This document shows positions 43,815-57,020 of a DNA stretch of 64,000 bases, piece by piece (positions within the stretch are counted from its first letter, which is position 1; each line of letters opens with the position of its first letter). The notes under the pieces are model-generated. The model worked only from the letters and a program-made list of their open reading frames with translations. It searched no databases and had not been told where the DNA came from. This DNA comes from Plotosus lineatus (taxonomy: Eukaryota > Chordata > Actinopteri > Siluriformes > Plotosidae), in contig CM045733.1 of the NCBI GenBank assembly GCA_024760905.1, positions 40,493,501 through 40,557,500 on the forward strand, read 5' to 3'. Position numbers and translations under genes: made by a program.

Positions 43815-44156
43815 GTGCTAAAGATGAAATTCATGTTGATTGGCTCAATTTTACATCGGGGAAAAATATTTAAAGGAACAGCGCCGGAGGGAAAATTAAA
43901 GGGTCTTATTTATTTATTTATTTTATGCTGTTTTCTGTTTATTTTCAGCTTTCATGTAAATAATTTAATTGATACCACAAAATGAATAACACAAATACCA
44001 GTAAAACTCTTATTGTTCTGTTATTATTCATGTTTTCCACCTCTATGATAATAAGCACTTACAGTTCCACTTCGCTGGTAAACATTTTAATAAGTGCCCA
44101 CCCAGTCAATTTTTTTTTAAGCGCCCTGGACGCTTATCACATCGTATACTAAATTA

Positions 44157-44908
<752 letters not shown>

Positions 44909-44914
44909 CCCCCC

Positions 44915-44949
<35 letters not shown>
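44909..44949. repeat. C run and (CA)n microsatellite
   Basis: Eleven C followed by about 16 CA units. Confidence 0.95.
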
Positions 44950-44952
<3 letters not shown>

Positions 44953-44987
44953 TTCGATCTGGGCCTCTCGGTTGGGAATCACTGCGT
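44953..44987. mobile_element. possible hAT terminus
   Basis: The complement of GGTTGGGAATCACTG resembles hAT ends of the CAGTGATTCCCAACC type. No partner end or 8-bp duplication was found, so this is only a scrap or coincidence. Confidence 0.3.
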
Positions 44988-46242
44988 GAGTGTGTATTAT
45001 GTGGGAACTGGGTGTTCTGATTAGTCTGCGGTCTCAAGATTTAAAAAATCCTATTTCAAGTGGGTATGTCAGGTCAGGTTTTGCCCTGCTACTGGTAACA
45101 TGTAAGCCAGTACAACCTATTGCATGGTCAAGTGGTCGGCGACTAAACCGGCTCCCCCACCAAGTTCTAAATTTGGTGAGTAGGGTGGCTAGCAACCCAG
45201 TAGGAATAAAAACAAGACCTATCAAAGGGTGTATGAACTTTTTAGAGTTAATGGCCAGCTAGCTAGAGATGATATCTCAAAAAAAACACCCAAGAATGTT
45301 CGGCCTCTACTGTGGATTTTTTGAACTTCGTATACAGCCATGACAAGGCTGTTATGGTTGCCGTCTACACCAGAATTCTGGCACGGCAGCCAGATTGATT
45401 GATTCCAAGTGGATAATGATTGGATCAAAATATTGGAGACTTGTAGTTTGTCACAGCCACATGGAGAAAGCGGTATCATAATTAGCATGCTTTCAAAATG
45501 AAAAAAATCTAGAAAAATTTTTTTGACAGTTTTTGTGTTTCTTTGTAGTATATACACTGAAACTACTTTACGGAGTGCAGCTAACATCAACTTCTGTATG
45601 GTGTGTACCAAACTCTGAATGAGTCGGAGAAACAGAAATCTTTAGCTACACAACGTTTATTTTTAGCTTGAAGTGCAGAGCTCAGCTGATGTGCCCCTGT
45701 CAGGGTAAATGAGTTGTAAAATATGTATATAAAAACAAATTGGAATAATGTGTCTTTGGTTTTCTTTATGTTCCTGAGTATTCATTTATTTATTTTTAAT
45801 AAACTATAACAGTGTTGTTTTAGTTTGTCTTACTTATCCGCTTCAGGCTTTGTTTTAGCTGCTGAACTGATTTGTTCCATCATGTGTAACCTGCAAAATT
45901 TACGCATCACTCCTGTCTTGTTCACACTTTGCTCTTGTTTACAATATACATCAGGCTTTAATGTTAAACAGTTTGATTTCATTTTATTGCTGTTGTGGAA
46001 TATTCATGTGACTCATTATAGTTGCTATATACAGTCCTTTTCTCTTGTGTCTCTCCTCCACCACAAATAATAATAATAATAAAAAAAGCTTGTTTTATAT
46101 TACTGGGAAAGTACAAAATAGTACAACTATAACTTTTCAGCATTACTTTTGACAACCCTGGAGACTCCTTTCATCAGCTGCTTGATAAACATGGGATTCT
46201 TACAGGAGTCTGCACCATATTACATTTATACTTATTTATGGT
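44988..46242. other. intergenic sequence with an unrecognised long minus-strand frame
   Basis: A 129-codon minus-strand frame at 45222-45611 has no recognisable domain and no splice or start context. The rest is AT-rich. Nothing else was seen. Confidence 0.3.
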
Positions 46243-46299
46243 ATGAAATTCGGTGAGATACAGCACATATTGCACATACACGCACGCACACATGGGGTT

Positions 46300-46350
46300 T
46301 CCTCTCTCTCTCTCTCACACACACACATACACACACGCGTACACACACAT

Positions 46351-46386
<36 letters not shown>
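46300..46386. repeat. compound (CT)n(CA)n microsatellite
   Basis: A short CT run, then imperfect CA units with GCA and TCA interruptions. Confidence 0.95.
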
Positions 46387-46389
<3 letters not shown>

Positions 46390-46390
<1 letters not shown>

Positions 46391-47445
46391 GTCACTTTTT
46401 TATCTTAGCCTGTGTCTTTCATTCTAAGACCTACTTTTATGATAAAGAATTTTGCACTGTGTAAAAGCAGACCTCCACATCTCTATGTCTTTTTCTTTTC
46501 TTTGTTTTTTTCTTCATTTGGAGCATGTCGAATCTTCTCTCACAAAAATGATGTTCCTGTGAGTCTTTAAATAAGTGTATTTTCTTTTGATTTGTATAAA
46601 AAGTGTTGGAACAGATGAATGACGTGGGATTTAAAAGGACGAGTGAGCAAATCCATATTCAGTCCCTATTCAACTCTAAAATACAAAACAAAGCTGGGGG
46701 GTGTAAAGCTCAGTGGATAAGATGCCCCAAGGTAGTAATGCCCCACTCTGTGAAATCATCACAGAGTGTGTCAATAGAGACAAAGGGACACATTGTCCAT
46801 TATATGAGACACCCTACAACAAATAGAGCCAATCTAGTTTCTTGAGAAGAGTGTTATTGATCAGATCAGGGTGGGTTTTGAAAGCTGGGAGCTTATCAGC
46901 CGCAACATTTTTCCAGAATATTATTAATAAATCCTTATTTGTTTATTTATTTATTTTTTAAACTGCTTAGTTTTGTAATTTTCCTCAGATTTATTCGCTT
47001 ATGATGTATTAATGTAAATAATTCAGAAAGATTTTTCATAGCAGTTATTTTCGGTGTTTTGGAGAGAATCAGACCTAACTGGATTTTCCAGTAGAGTAAA
47101 CACAAACAGCGCAAATATTGAATAGATGGTAAATTATAGATGGATTATTATTTTTAATTGGCCAGGCGTCACCAGGCATCTTAAAACATAGGTGAAGTCA
47201 CGGTGATTGTTCATGATAAATTAGTATTAAATAAAAGCCCAGATTGTGCGTACATTTATGTTTTGCCTCTCATAAAAGTAGTGAATTGTTTTTGTTTTTA
47301 TATATTTATTTTACATTTTGCATTTAAAACATTCTGTAAGTTATTAACTGAAACTGATGACTGAATTTGTATAATGTGCATCATGTGAATTTTAATATAA
47401 TGGAACTATAAAATATGTACCTGTCTGCCTTAAAATATGTACCCG
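46390..47445. other. intergenic sequence, no gene supported
   Basis: An 80-codon plus frame at 46603-46845 begins with a phrase (LEQMNDVGFKRTSEQI) faintly like a Myb/SANT trihelix segment, but the similarity stops after about 16 residues. The remainder is AT-rich. Confidence 0.3.
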
Positions 47446-47446
47446 T

Positions 47447-47484
47447 AAACATAATAATAATAATAATAACAATAATAATAATAT
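47447..47484. repeat. (TAA)n microsatellite
   Basis: About 12 units with one AAC change. Confidence 0.9.
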
Positions 47485-47490
47485 TATGAA

Positions 47491-47838
47491 GGGGCAGTGG
47501 TGGTCTAGTGGTATAAGGCACTGCATCACTAATCCAAAGGTTGGGGGTTCGAGTCCCACTCTCCACGAGGTTGTCACTGTCCCCCCCAGTGCAGCTAATT
47601 GGGTTATCAAAGGCTGGCCATGTCTGTCACTGTCTATGGTGTGAGGCATGTAAAAGAACCATTGCTGACTTTCGACAAGAGTAGGCTGCAAAGCCGTCGG
47701 CGTGTTTCCACCCTGCGATGGCCTTGTGAGCTGTCCAGGGTGTACTCTGCCCTCACCCTGAGTTGGCTGGGATGGGCACCAGCCTCCCCGCGACCCTAAT
47801 TAGGATGAAGCGGTTACAGAAAATGAAATGAAAAAAAT
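47491..47838 (+). mobile_element. SINE-A with V-SINE-type tail (type 2), complete
   Basis: Head GGGGCAGTGGTGGTCTAGTG, B box GGGTTCGAGTCCCAC, body GTAAAAGAACCATTGCTGAC, join at GTGTTTCCACCCTGCGATGG, tail CCAGCCTCCCCGCGACCC to AGCGGTTACAGAAAATG. Confidence 0.9.
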
Positions 47839-48055
47839 GAAAATAATAATATGAAGCCTAAAATAAAACACACACATCCAGATAAACACACACAAGGCCT
47901 TTTAAGGTTGGAAAAAGGAAATGGGTGTGACAGCTGTTGCATTGGCTGATGCGACTGAAAAGACAATGATGTTCTTCTATTGGTTAAGTCTTTGAAGCCA
48001 GTGTTCTTTTTTATTTTTTTATTTTTTTTATTTGGATAACACTTATGGATAAGTA

Positions 48056-48058
<3 letters not shown>

Positions 48059-48089
<31 letters not shown>
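48059..48089. repeat. poly(A) run
   Basis: About 31 A residues shortly before the gag-like sequence. Confidence 0.95.
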
Positions 48090-48090
<1 letters not shown>

Positions 48091-48119
48091 ACCGTTTGCT
48101 AGCTGATCTTTTGCTAGCA

Positions 48120-48621
48120 ATGTGAGAATTAAACTCCCGCCACACTTTGGAGATGAAAACAAAGTTTACCTTGTTGGTTCAGACAATATGAAGCAGCTGT
48201 GAAGACACTGGTGGGAGTAATTAAAGGGAAATGTGACTATGAACTGGCAAGAATTTTACCAACCCAACTGCCTATGCTTGCCCTTCTCTTCTGAGATAGC
48301 CTGACAGCAGCTGTGCAGGCTGACTACGCTGCAGTGAAGGAGAAGGTACAAGAAGCTTTTGAACAGATTCAGTTTCTGGACAAAACATCAAATATCTCTG
48401 CTCAGTGTTGTGTTCCAGGTGAGAGTCTGGAACTTTATGCAGCACAAATAAGCAAGCTAACTAAAGAATCATTCCCAAGCTGCAGTGTAATAGCCCAGAG
48501 AGGAGAAATACTCAACCTATCTTTGAAACCTGAAATGTCACGAGCCAGTGCCAATGATTTGGATGAGACTCTGGCATATTGGAATGGCCAAAGAAACTCT
48601 AAAAATGGACCATGGCAATAA
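48120..48621 (+). pseudogene. Ty3/gypsy-type gag-like remnant
   Basis: Gag of LTR retrotransposons forms the particle that packages the RNA. The reading begins IKLPPHFGDENKV, typical of a retrotransposon gag N terminus. After frame changes near 48200 and 48300 it continues in a 102-codon open frame with ADYAAVKEKVQEAF, PGESLELYAAQISKLTKESF and IAQRGEILNLSLKPEM. There is no zinc knuckle, protease or polymerase downstream on this strand, and no LTRs were found. A domesticated gag gene is less likely given the frame breaks. Confidence 0.5.
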
Positions 48622-48624
48622 TCA

Positions 48625-49859
<1,235 letters not shown>

Positions 49860-50960
49860 CCATTCTTTGATTCAAGGTGATAGAAACTGAAATTGAACTG
49901 TGAGAAGAACAGAGACCAACAAGCTTGACAAATTATAAGTTAAATAGTCAGCAGTCCAAATATATTGGAGGTACTTATGATCGGTCCATACCAGCAATGG
50001 AACCCTTGAGCCAGTGTCGCCAGTCTTCCAGAGCCAACTTGACTGATAACAGTTTTCTATTGTAATGCCATAATTACTGTCCAATGAAGTAAGGAAATAA
50101 GAGGGGGGAAAATCCACTTCCATGACAAACTGAGGATTGGGATCAGGTTATGTCAGAGTCAGAACTGATGTAAAGCATCTCTTTTATTGTGAAGCTGGTA
50201 CATGAGTTTGGCAGACAATGGAGGACAAACAGGCTTAACCCAGTCAGTATGAGGATTGTAGCATGTGGAGAATCAATTATGTGGAACACTATTTGTTCAT
50301 GATGATTGCCTGAAACTAGAAGAGTCACAGGAGGGATGACATGGTTTATATCACTTAGCTTATTCTCACTTAAAGACCTGGCCACTAGAGGTTGGTTTAA
50401 AGGGTCAATAGTCAGTCTCCATCAAGTGGCAAATGAAGCATCCATAAAATTGTCATCTGCCCCAGAGTTCATGAGAGCTTTGAGCTGATGCTGCCTACAT
50501 TTCCAATCAATAATGACAGGAAACTGAATCAAGAGGGATTCAGAAAAAGGTGGACCTTACCAGCACTTCCCGTCTTACTGATGAGCCTTTCCTTTTAACT
50601 GGACACAAAGAAGCATAGTGGATGGACTACCACAGTATAGACAGTGGCTTGAACTGCATCTCCATTGTTTCTCTACTGCAGAAATATGAAAACTGCTTAA
50701 CTGCATCTGCTCTGGATCAGGAGCAGAGGGTGGAGAGTGTGGGAAAACACACTAGGTGGTGGTGCCATCACTTGATGATCTAATGAAACCTCTGGGAATC
50801 CTCCAGTTTTGATGAAATCTTGAGTCAATGTGTATTGTCAGGTCCACAAGAGAATCAAAGCTGATGGCGGGATCATGGATGACTAGTTCATCCTTGATGT
50901 TTTCAGTTAGTACATTTAAAAAAAGAAAAGGAAAAACCCACATAAACAGAGTCTCTGTAT
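49860..50960 (-). mobile_element. Ty3/gypsy LTR retrotransposon relic with polymerase core deleted
   Basis: On the minus strand parts of gag, a zinc knuckle, protease and RNase H follow in the normal order within 1.1 kb. There is no room for the reverse transcriptase between protease (ending about 50150) and RNase H (starting about 50070). LTRs were not found. Short gaps and frame breaks are frequent. Confidence 0.7.
49872..50943 (-). pseudogene. Ty3/gypsy gag-pro-pol remnant
   Basis: Gag C-terminal part at 50943-50752 (NIKDELVIHDPAISFDSLVD, LTIHIDSRFHQNW). CCHC zinc knuckle region around 50700-50590 with SIHYASLCPVKR but broken upstream cysteines. Protease around 50490-50200, where the active-site box reads NSGADDNFMD (Asp changed to Asn), followed by LLVSGNHHEQIVFHIIDSP. 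RNase H at 50060-49872 with [20 protein letters not shown]. The altered protease site, the missing polymerase and the frameshifts show an inactive relic. Confidence 0.7.
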
Positions 50961-51155
50961 TCCATACACTAGAAGTTGCTAAAGTGCAGAACTCAATAAA
51001 GTATTCAAATACTAAAATGGACTAACTGTTTGAAATCGTAGCATTCTGATCATAGCATAGCTTCTCTGCTATGTTCAGAATAGTCATAATCTCTCGTCAT
51101 TTCCTCTGCAACTAAAGAAAAGTTATTATAAAAATGGTCTCCGGCCTCCCAATGT

Positions 51156-51500
51156 CATTCATTCATTTTCTGAACCACTTAATCCTAATTAGGGTCACAG
51201 GGAGACTGGCGCCCATCTCAGCAGACTCTGGGCAAGGGCAGAGTACACCCTGGATAGCTCGCCAGGACATCACAGGGTATAAACATGATGACAGCTATGC
51301 ATCCTACTCCTGATGAAAGTCAGCAATGTTTTTTTTTTTTTTTATAGCCTCTCACCATAGATAGTGAGAGACATGGCCAGCCTTTGATAACTCAGTTAGC
51401 TGCACTGAGGGTGGGGTGGGGGCAGCAACAACCTGTTGAGAGTGGGGCTTGAACCCCCAAACTTAGGACCTGTGGTCCAGCACCTTTACCACCAGGCAAA
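51156..51500 (-). mobile_element. SINE-A with V-SINE-type tail (type 2)
   Basis: Minus strand: head with CCTGGTGGTAAAGGTGCTGG and B box GGGGTTCAAGCCCCAC, body ATGGTGAGAGGCTATAAA, tail CAGGGTGTACTCTGCCC, CCAGTCTCCCTGTGACCC and (AATG)n. Confidence 0.8.
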
Positions 51501-53361
51501 CCCTCCAGAAACAAATGCACATGATACCAAAAAGCAAAAACTCATCAGCAGAAGTCCTAACACAACTTTTCCTTTTCAGAGATTAGCTGCTGACAGTTTT
51601 GAATTGCCAATAATTTCTTAGAGCAACAAATATGTTTTAGTGGTTAATGACTAATTTACAAAGTGTGTGAATCTGTATATTTTCTTTCAACAGACAGTCA
51701 GTATCACAGCGCTTGTATGAGGATTCTGTAAGGGTGCATGATAACCGAGAAGTGATTCACAGTGTCCAGGGCTTACAGCTTGAAGATGAGATTCTTCAGA
51801 TACGGTGTCAACTTTAGGGGATCAAGAAGACCTTTACCACCTTTTAAATTCAAAATCTGGCAAAAAGGTTGAATGCTTTATTTGGACTCTGATTGACAAG
51901 CTGGCAAAATCATTGCTTGCCTGTGAATGTGAATTGGATGATTGTCTTTTGCTTATAACACAACTATGTCTGCATGTACCAACTACATTCCTTACAAACT
52001 GACTTTGTGATGGTCGGTAGTCTTGTGCTTCAGTGGATCTTTTTTTGCCAGCTCAAGTAGTGCAGTCTGGCTCTCCTGTTTCCCTAGCTAATTTTGTGAC
52101 TTTTCTTGTGGAGAGACTGGGAACTGCATTTAGCTGTGCCAGGAAGTCAGGCTGGTGCCCACATGATGAGCCACAGAAATGTACTATGATGGTGTACTCA
52201 GACACAAACTGTATGCAGTGGAGGATGTTGTCGGGCTCCATGATCTCAATGAGAACCAAAAAAGCTTAAACAACCTACTCCCGTCCATCTGTGTCTAAAG
52301 AGCCACCCACAAGACAAATGAATCCAGGTTCCTGACAAGAGCCCAATGCAGCAAGGACTCTGTAGGGATGCATTCAGTGTGTACATTTATGATAGATTCA
52401 AACCCTACACTCTTGGAGTGATACATACTGATTCTTCAAGTTGCTCCCTGGCTGCCCCCCCCCAACCCCCCCCACCATTATGGAGATCAGGGAATAGTAA
52501 AAATCTGACTGAGGAACCATTGGTCTCCTGGTATGTTGCAAGCCTGTGTGTGCTGCAAGAAACTGTATCTCAATTTGGGAGAACTGTGAGAAAACCAGTT
52601 AATTTCAGGGACTATATCACTCTTTGTTACAAGATGTTTGTTATGACACTGCTGTCAATGTTTTCCTATTTTGGTTGCATTCTGTGTCAGTTCATTTACG
52701 CAAGTGTGTCAGCTATTTCTGGGATATATCTTACCTTTTATTACTGACACATTGAAAACACTATGCTATTTACTGATGGTATTTTCTATGGTGTTAACAT
52801 TTCAGTGTCTCTTAGATTTGTTAAGTACATTAGTAAGTGTTGTGAAACGAGAACATTTCTTTTAATTGGGGAGGAGGTATGTGAGGTGTTTTATTGAGTT
52901 AGCTCTATAGTATTGTGCTCAGAAGGATTTTAGTGTTCTAGTTTGCAATATGTACAGACTTTATTGTGCAGGTTGAAACAGAAAACATGTGTGTCACAGC
53001 ATCTCCAACCACTCAAAGGCACTGCTGGAGTGCAAGATCTCAATAGATGGAGTCTCCGTGAGGAGCAATTAAATATTAAAATGCTCATATTAAAAGTGAA
53101 CCTCTGAACCTCTCACACGAGGCTATGGACTTGATTAGAAATGTCAAAATTGCTCTGCTTTATTGCCTGTGATGTACTCTTCACCATGGTATACTTATAT
53201 TTCAGGAAGGAAAACACTACTACTGTACTTTATGAGTGGAGAAATCAGAATATTTTTCTGCTAGGATTAAAATTATTTTTACAAACTGGTTTATAAAATT
53301 AGCAAAGGAAAGTATTCAGAATTAAGCACTCTGATGCTAGACAACATGTCAGCAATCTATC
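51501..53361. other. intergenic sequence with scattered unrecognised frames
   Basis: Several plus-strand frames of 60-130 codons (51805-52002, 52033-52269, 52346-52747) follow each other and have protein-like composition. They may be remnants of one old coding element, but no motif could be named. A C-rich run lies at 52456-52472. Confidence 0.3.
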
Positions 53362-53362
53362 A

Positions 53363-53410
<48 letters not shown>
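53362..53410. repeat. (TAA)n microsatellite
   Basis: About 16 units. Confidence 0.95.
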
Positions 53411-53412
<2 letters not shown>

Positions 53413-53758
53413 CCACAATGCAAGTTCTGTATTCTGATTTGTCTGATTTGTAGTATTAGTAAATCACCATGTTATACCAGCTACACTACTCAAGAATGAA
53501 AAGGCTAACTGCTAATGCTAGCTGACCAGCTGTTCTGTTCATTTTTTTATTAATAAACTAAAAATAATTGGAATTATATTATTTGATGGTAAGAACTTTC
53601 CCATATTTATTTGTTTTTCAGTTTTCCATCAAACACAACTTTACTGTTGTGGGAGGAATGATTCAAGAGATTAGTATCCTGAACTTGCAAAACTGGGAAA
53701 TATGAGAAACTGTCAGTAATGTTAATAACAACATTAACAGAATAATTTGTAAAAAAAA

Positions 53759-53762
<4 letters not shown>
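53411..53762. other. AT-rich intergenic sequence
   Basis: Nothing recognised. Confidence 0.4.

Positions 53763-53840
<78 letters not shown>
53763..53840. repeat. (TA)n microsatellite
   Basis: About 39 TA units. Confidence 0.97.
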
Positions 53841-53842
<2 letters not shown>

Positions 53843-53849
53843 GTGTTCT

Positions 53850-54152
53850 TTGTCACTGTGTTTATAATTTTTTAACATTACCACATAAAATGTGCCACTG
53901 AAAACCCACAATGCACTGTGTTGAGTTAGTGTTTATAAAAATTCACCCTAAAAGGAATGGGAACAAAACAGGGAATAATCTTTTCTTCTTATATATTCAC
54001 CATAGCTTCTCAGGTTTCTTGATGTGAATTCACATTCAGCTGGATGAAAAGTCAACGACTGCTTCCACCTGAGATTTTATATTCTATGTGATGAAAGCAA
54101 AGAAAACAAACAACAAGCGCATATGCTGCGGAGAGATGGAGAAGTCGGCCAA
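53850..54152 (-). repeat. unclassified interspersed repeat, copy 2 (empty site)
   Basis: Inverse copy of 32930-33335. Here the segment between AACACT and AACTCAACAC is continuous (near 53930), which gives the pre-insertion state of the SINE tail in copy 1. Confidence 0.7.
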
Positions 54153-54639
54153 AGAGTTTCAGAACCATTTTTGTTTTTGATTTATTGCTTCATGGTGCAG
54201 ATCACTGCTCCAGTTCTGCTCCCTGTACATGGCATTGAGCATTCCCTCATGAATGGAGGGATAGAACGCCAATGAATACTTCACAGCCTTATGCCATGAG
54301 ATCATTTAGAAACAATTTCTTTGTAAACCCATGCATTCAACACAGCAATTCTTACAGCCTGGATAAGAAAAAATATCATTGGAATTTCTGCTGCTCTGGG
54401 AATGACAGAAAAATATTCATGTGCCCAGCTCATGATGGTAAAACCTAGTGTTCATTCTTCTTCATGTTTACAAACAAATTAATGCACAGTGGTAGAAAAC
54501 ACCCAGATAATAGATAAAAAGAAGAGAATACAGTATTATTATTACAAAGCATAACCTCACCTAATGCATTATGTATTTGTGTTGTCATGGTTACAGAACC
54601 CATTGTTAAGAAATAACTGTTTTAACTGTTGTGTATAAT
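54153..54639. other. intergenic sequence, no gene seen
   Basis: Nothing coding. An RFX-type X-box-like word GTTGTCATGGTTAC lies at 54581-54594. Confidence 0.35.
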
Positions 54640-55293
54640 TGTCATACTTCCCTAACATCAAATACCTAAAAGGTTGACCACTCCTCCTTCAACCAAGATG
54701 TTTGATCATTTTCTTGCGTGTCCTATCCTTTTAAATTTCTCAACAACATTTCTGAGGGGTTCAAAATTGTCCTTTATCTCGAGCATTCCATAACTCCATT
54801 TCTTCTTTATGAGAGGTTCCTTGGTGGCTTTAGGACTGTACTTAAAATCATTATTCTGCTATACTTTCACTTCAATTTCAACTTTCAGACAAAAGCCTTC
54901 ATATGACCTTCAAGCATTCTTTGATGCAGAATTGAATCAATGACCATAAGTTGACATATCCCTGAAGCAGTGAACCAACCCCAAACCACCATACTTCCAC
55001 CATCATGCTTTACATTTTATAAGGGGTATCTCCTGTTCATATGTGTACTATGATCATAGATACAGAACTCAAACTTTGTTTATCTGTCCACAGCACAGTA
55101 TTACAAAAATCTTTGTTATTGTCCATATGTTCTCTACCAAACTGTAATCTTGATCTATTGTCCTTTATGTACTGTAAAATCTTTTCTGTCATGTACCTTA
55201 TGTGGATCAAATTTGACCAATTTTATTCTGATTGTAAAGTTGTACGAGTTACCACTGGAGACTCCTTCCATAAAAAGGTTTTAATCCATGAGA
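54640..55293 (-). mobile_element. Tc1-like transposase-region relic
   Basis: Translated on the minus strand, short stretches fit a Tc1 transposase: VLWTDKQS at about 55090 (first catalytic Asp block), HDGGSMVVWGWFTASG at about 54960-55010, then GHMK. No terminal inverted repeats were found. It is old and heavily mutated. Confidence 0.55.
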
Positions 55294-55558
55294 CCCCAGT
55301 GCAGTTAACTGAGTTATGAAAGATGGGCCATGTCTCTCACTGTCTATGGTGTGAGGCATGGGCATGTAAAACAACCATTGCTGACTTTCGTAAAGAGTAG
55401 GCTGCAAAGCCGTCAGCGTGTTTCTGTCCCTTGTTAAAGGGTTGCGACAGGAAGGGCATCCGGCGTAAAAACCTATGCCAAATCAAATGTGCGAATCAGA
55501 TGATTCGCTGTGGCGACTCTCGAGAAAGGGAAAAAAGCCGAAAGGAAAAGAAGAAGAT
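55294..55558 (+). mobile_element. SINE-A with RTE-derived tail (type 1), 5'-truncated
   Basis: Begins within the body (CAGTGCAGTTAACTGAGTTA), then GCGACAGGAAGGGCATCCGG, GATTCGCTGTGGCGACTC and the end GCCGAAAGGAAAAGAAGAAG. Confidence 0.85.
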
Positions 55559-55576
55559 ACTTCCTGTGAGTGAGTC

Positions 55577-55590
55577 ATTACCATGGAAAC
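55577..55590. promoter_or_regulatory. RFX-type X-box match
   Basis: ATTACCATGGAAAC is one base from a classic RFX site of the form GTTACCATGGAAAC. Similar words occur at 54581 and 59453. It is only a sequence match. Confidence 0.3.
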
Positions 55591-55967
55591 AATAATATCC
55601 ACACAAATACTGCTGCTGTTATAGAAATTTAATTCACAACTTCTAACCCCCTCCCTGAATCGTCACCTTATCGTGGTGGAGGCGTTTGCGTGACCTAAAG
55701 ATCCTAGGAGCTATGTTGTCGGGGGCATAATGCCCTTGGTAGGGTCACCCAAGGCAAACAGGTCCTGGATGAAGGTCCAGACAAAGTGCGATTCAGAAGA
55801 CCCTTATGCCATCTCGGAGTAAACATTTGAAGCAGTCTCCCTTGCCTGGACGCGGGTAACCGGGGTTCCCTCCTGGAGCCAGGCCCAGGGGAGGGGCTCG
55901 AAGGCGAGCGCCTGGTGGTCGGGCTAATGCCCATGGAGCCTGGTCGGGCCGAGCCCGAAAAGGAGAC

Positions 55968-57020
55968 ATGGGTCCTCCCTACCATGGACCCACCACACGT
56001 GGGAGGAGTTTTAGGGGTTGGGTGCAATGTGAGTTGGGTGGCAGCCAAAGGCATGGGTTCTGTCGGACCGATCCTCGGCTACTTACTCTGACCCTCGGGA
56101 CATGGAATGTCACCTCTCTGGCGGGAAAGGAGCCTGATTTGGTGCGTGAGGTGGAGAGATACCGACTAGATATAGTTGGGCTCACCTCAACGCATAGCTT
56201 GGGCTCTGGAACCATCCATCTCAAAAGAGGCTGGACCTTCTTCTATTCTGGAGTTGCTCATGGGGAGAGGCGGCGAGTCGGTGTGGGTATTCTTGTTGTC
56301 CCCTGTCTCAGTGCCCAAATGTTGGGGTTCTCCCCGGTTGACGAAAGGGTAGCTTCCCTCTGTCTTCGGGCGGGGGGACGGGTCCTGACTGTTATTTGTG
56401 CTTACGCACTAAATGACAGTTCAGAGTACCCACCCTTTTTGGAGTCTTTGGGGGGGTTAGAGAACGTTCCCTCGGGAGACTCACTCGTTGTCTTGGGAGA
56501 CTTCAACGCCCATGTGGGCAACGATAGTGTGAACTGGAAGGGTGTGATCGGTAGGTACGGCCTCTCCAGTCTGAATCCGAATGGTGTTTCATTGTTGGAC
56601 TTCTGTGCTCATCACAGTTTGTCCATCACGAACACCATGTTCGAACATAAGGGTGTCCATAAGTGCACTTGGCACCAGGACACCCTAGGTCGCAGTTCGA
56701 TGATTGACTTTGTAGTCGTGTCATTGGACTTGCCACCATATGTTCTGGACACTCGGGTGAAGAAAAGAGCTGAGCTGTCTACCGATCACTACCTGGTGGT
56801 GAGTTGGCTTCGGTGGTGGGGGAGGTTGCCTTCCAGACCTGGCAGGCCCAAGCGTGTAATCAGAGTCTGCTGGGAACATTTGGCGGAGTCCCATGTCCGA
56901 GAGGCCTTTAACTCCCACCTCCGGCAGAGCTACAACCATGTCCTGGAGGAGGCGGGGGACATGGAATTCGAATGGGCCATGTTTCGTGCCTCCATTGCAG
57001 TCGAGGCGATGAGGGGTTCT
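55968..57020 (+). pseudogene. Rex3-like endonuclease domain, open frame
   Basis: About 350 codons are open without a stop. The boxes are [19 protein letters not shown] (conserved Asn), [15 protein letters not shown] (a Ser stands where many AP-type endonucleases have Glu), [14 protein letters not shown] (Asp, Asn and His of the GDFNAH box), [18 protein letters not shown] and [13 protein letters not shown] (Asp-His). The frame runs across the deletion junction to a stop at 57146 in a wrong frame. The domain is unusually well preserved for this window, but the protein has lost its polymerase. Confidence 0.8.

Larger units (their letters stand above)
40171..44149 (+). mobile_element. TA-flanked DNA transposon, copy C, interrupted by RTE
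   Basis: Inverse counterpart of 11310-15605. Its right end, read inward from 44149, is GTATACGATGTGATAAGCGT and matches the left end of copy A (TTTGATGTGATAAGCGCCC). Its left end CCATATCC... reaches the shared CCTGCTCCA word followed by a C run. TA lies outside at 40169-40170 and 44150-44151. Shared interior words include CAACAAGATGAACCATTAGA, GACTTCATACATTTAAAGA and TTATTATTCATGTTTTCCAC. It holds a small RTE fragment (40193-40347) and RTE copy C (40843-43814). No transposase was seen. Confidence 0.7.

Noticed and set aside
44953..44987. Complete hAT element ending at 44987
   Set aside because: No matching left end or 8-bp duplication could be found upstream; kept only as a possible scrap.
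45222..45611. 129-codon minus-strand gene
   Set aside because: No recognisable domain, AT-driven composition and no start or splice support.
46603..46845. Myb/SANT-like domain of a Harbinger-derived gene
   Set aside because: Only about 16 residues are suggestive; the rest of the trihelix pattern and any splice context are absent.
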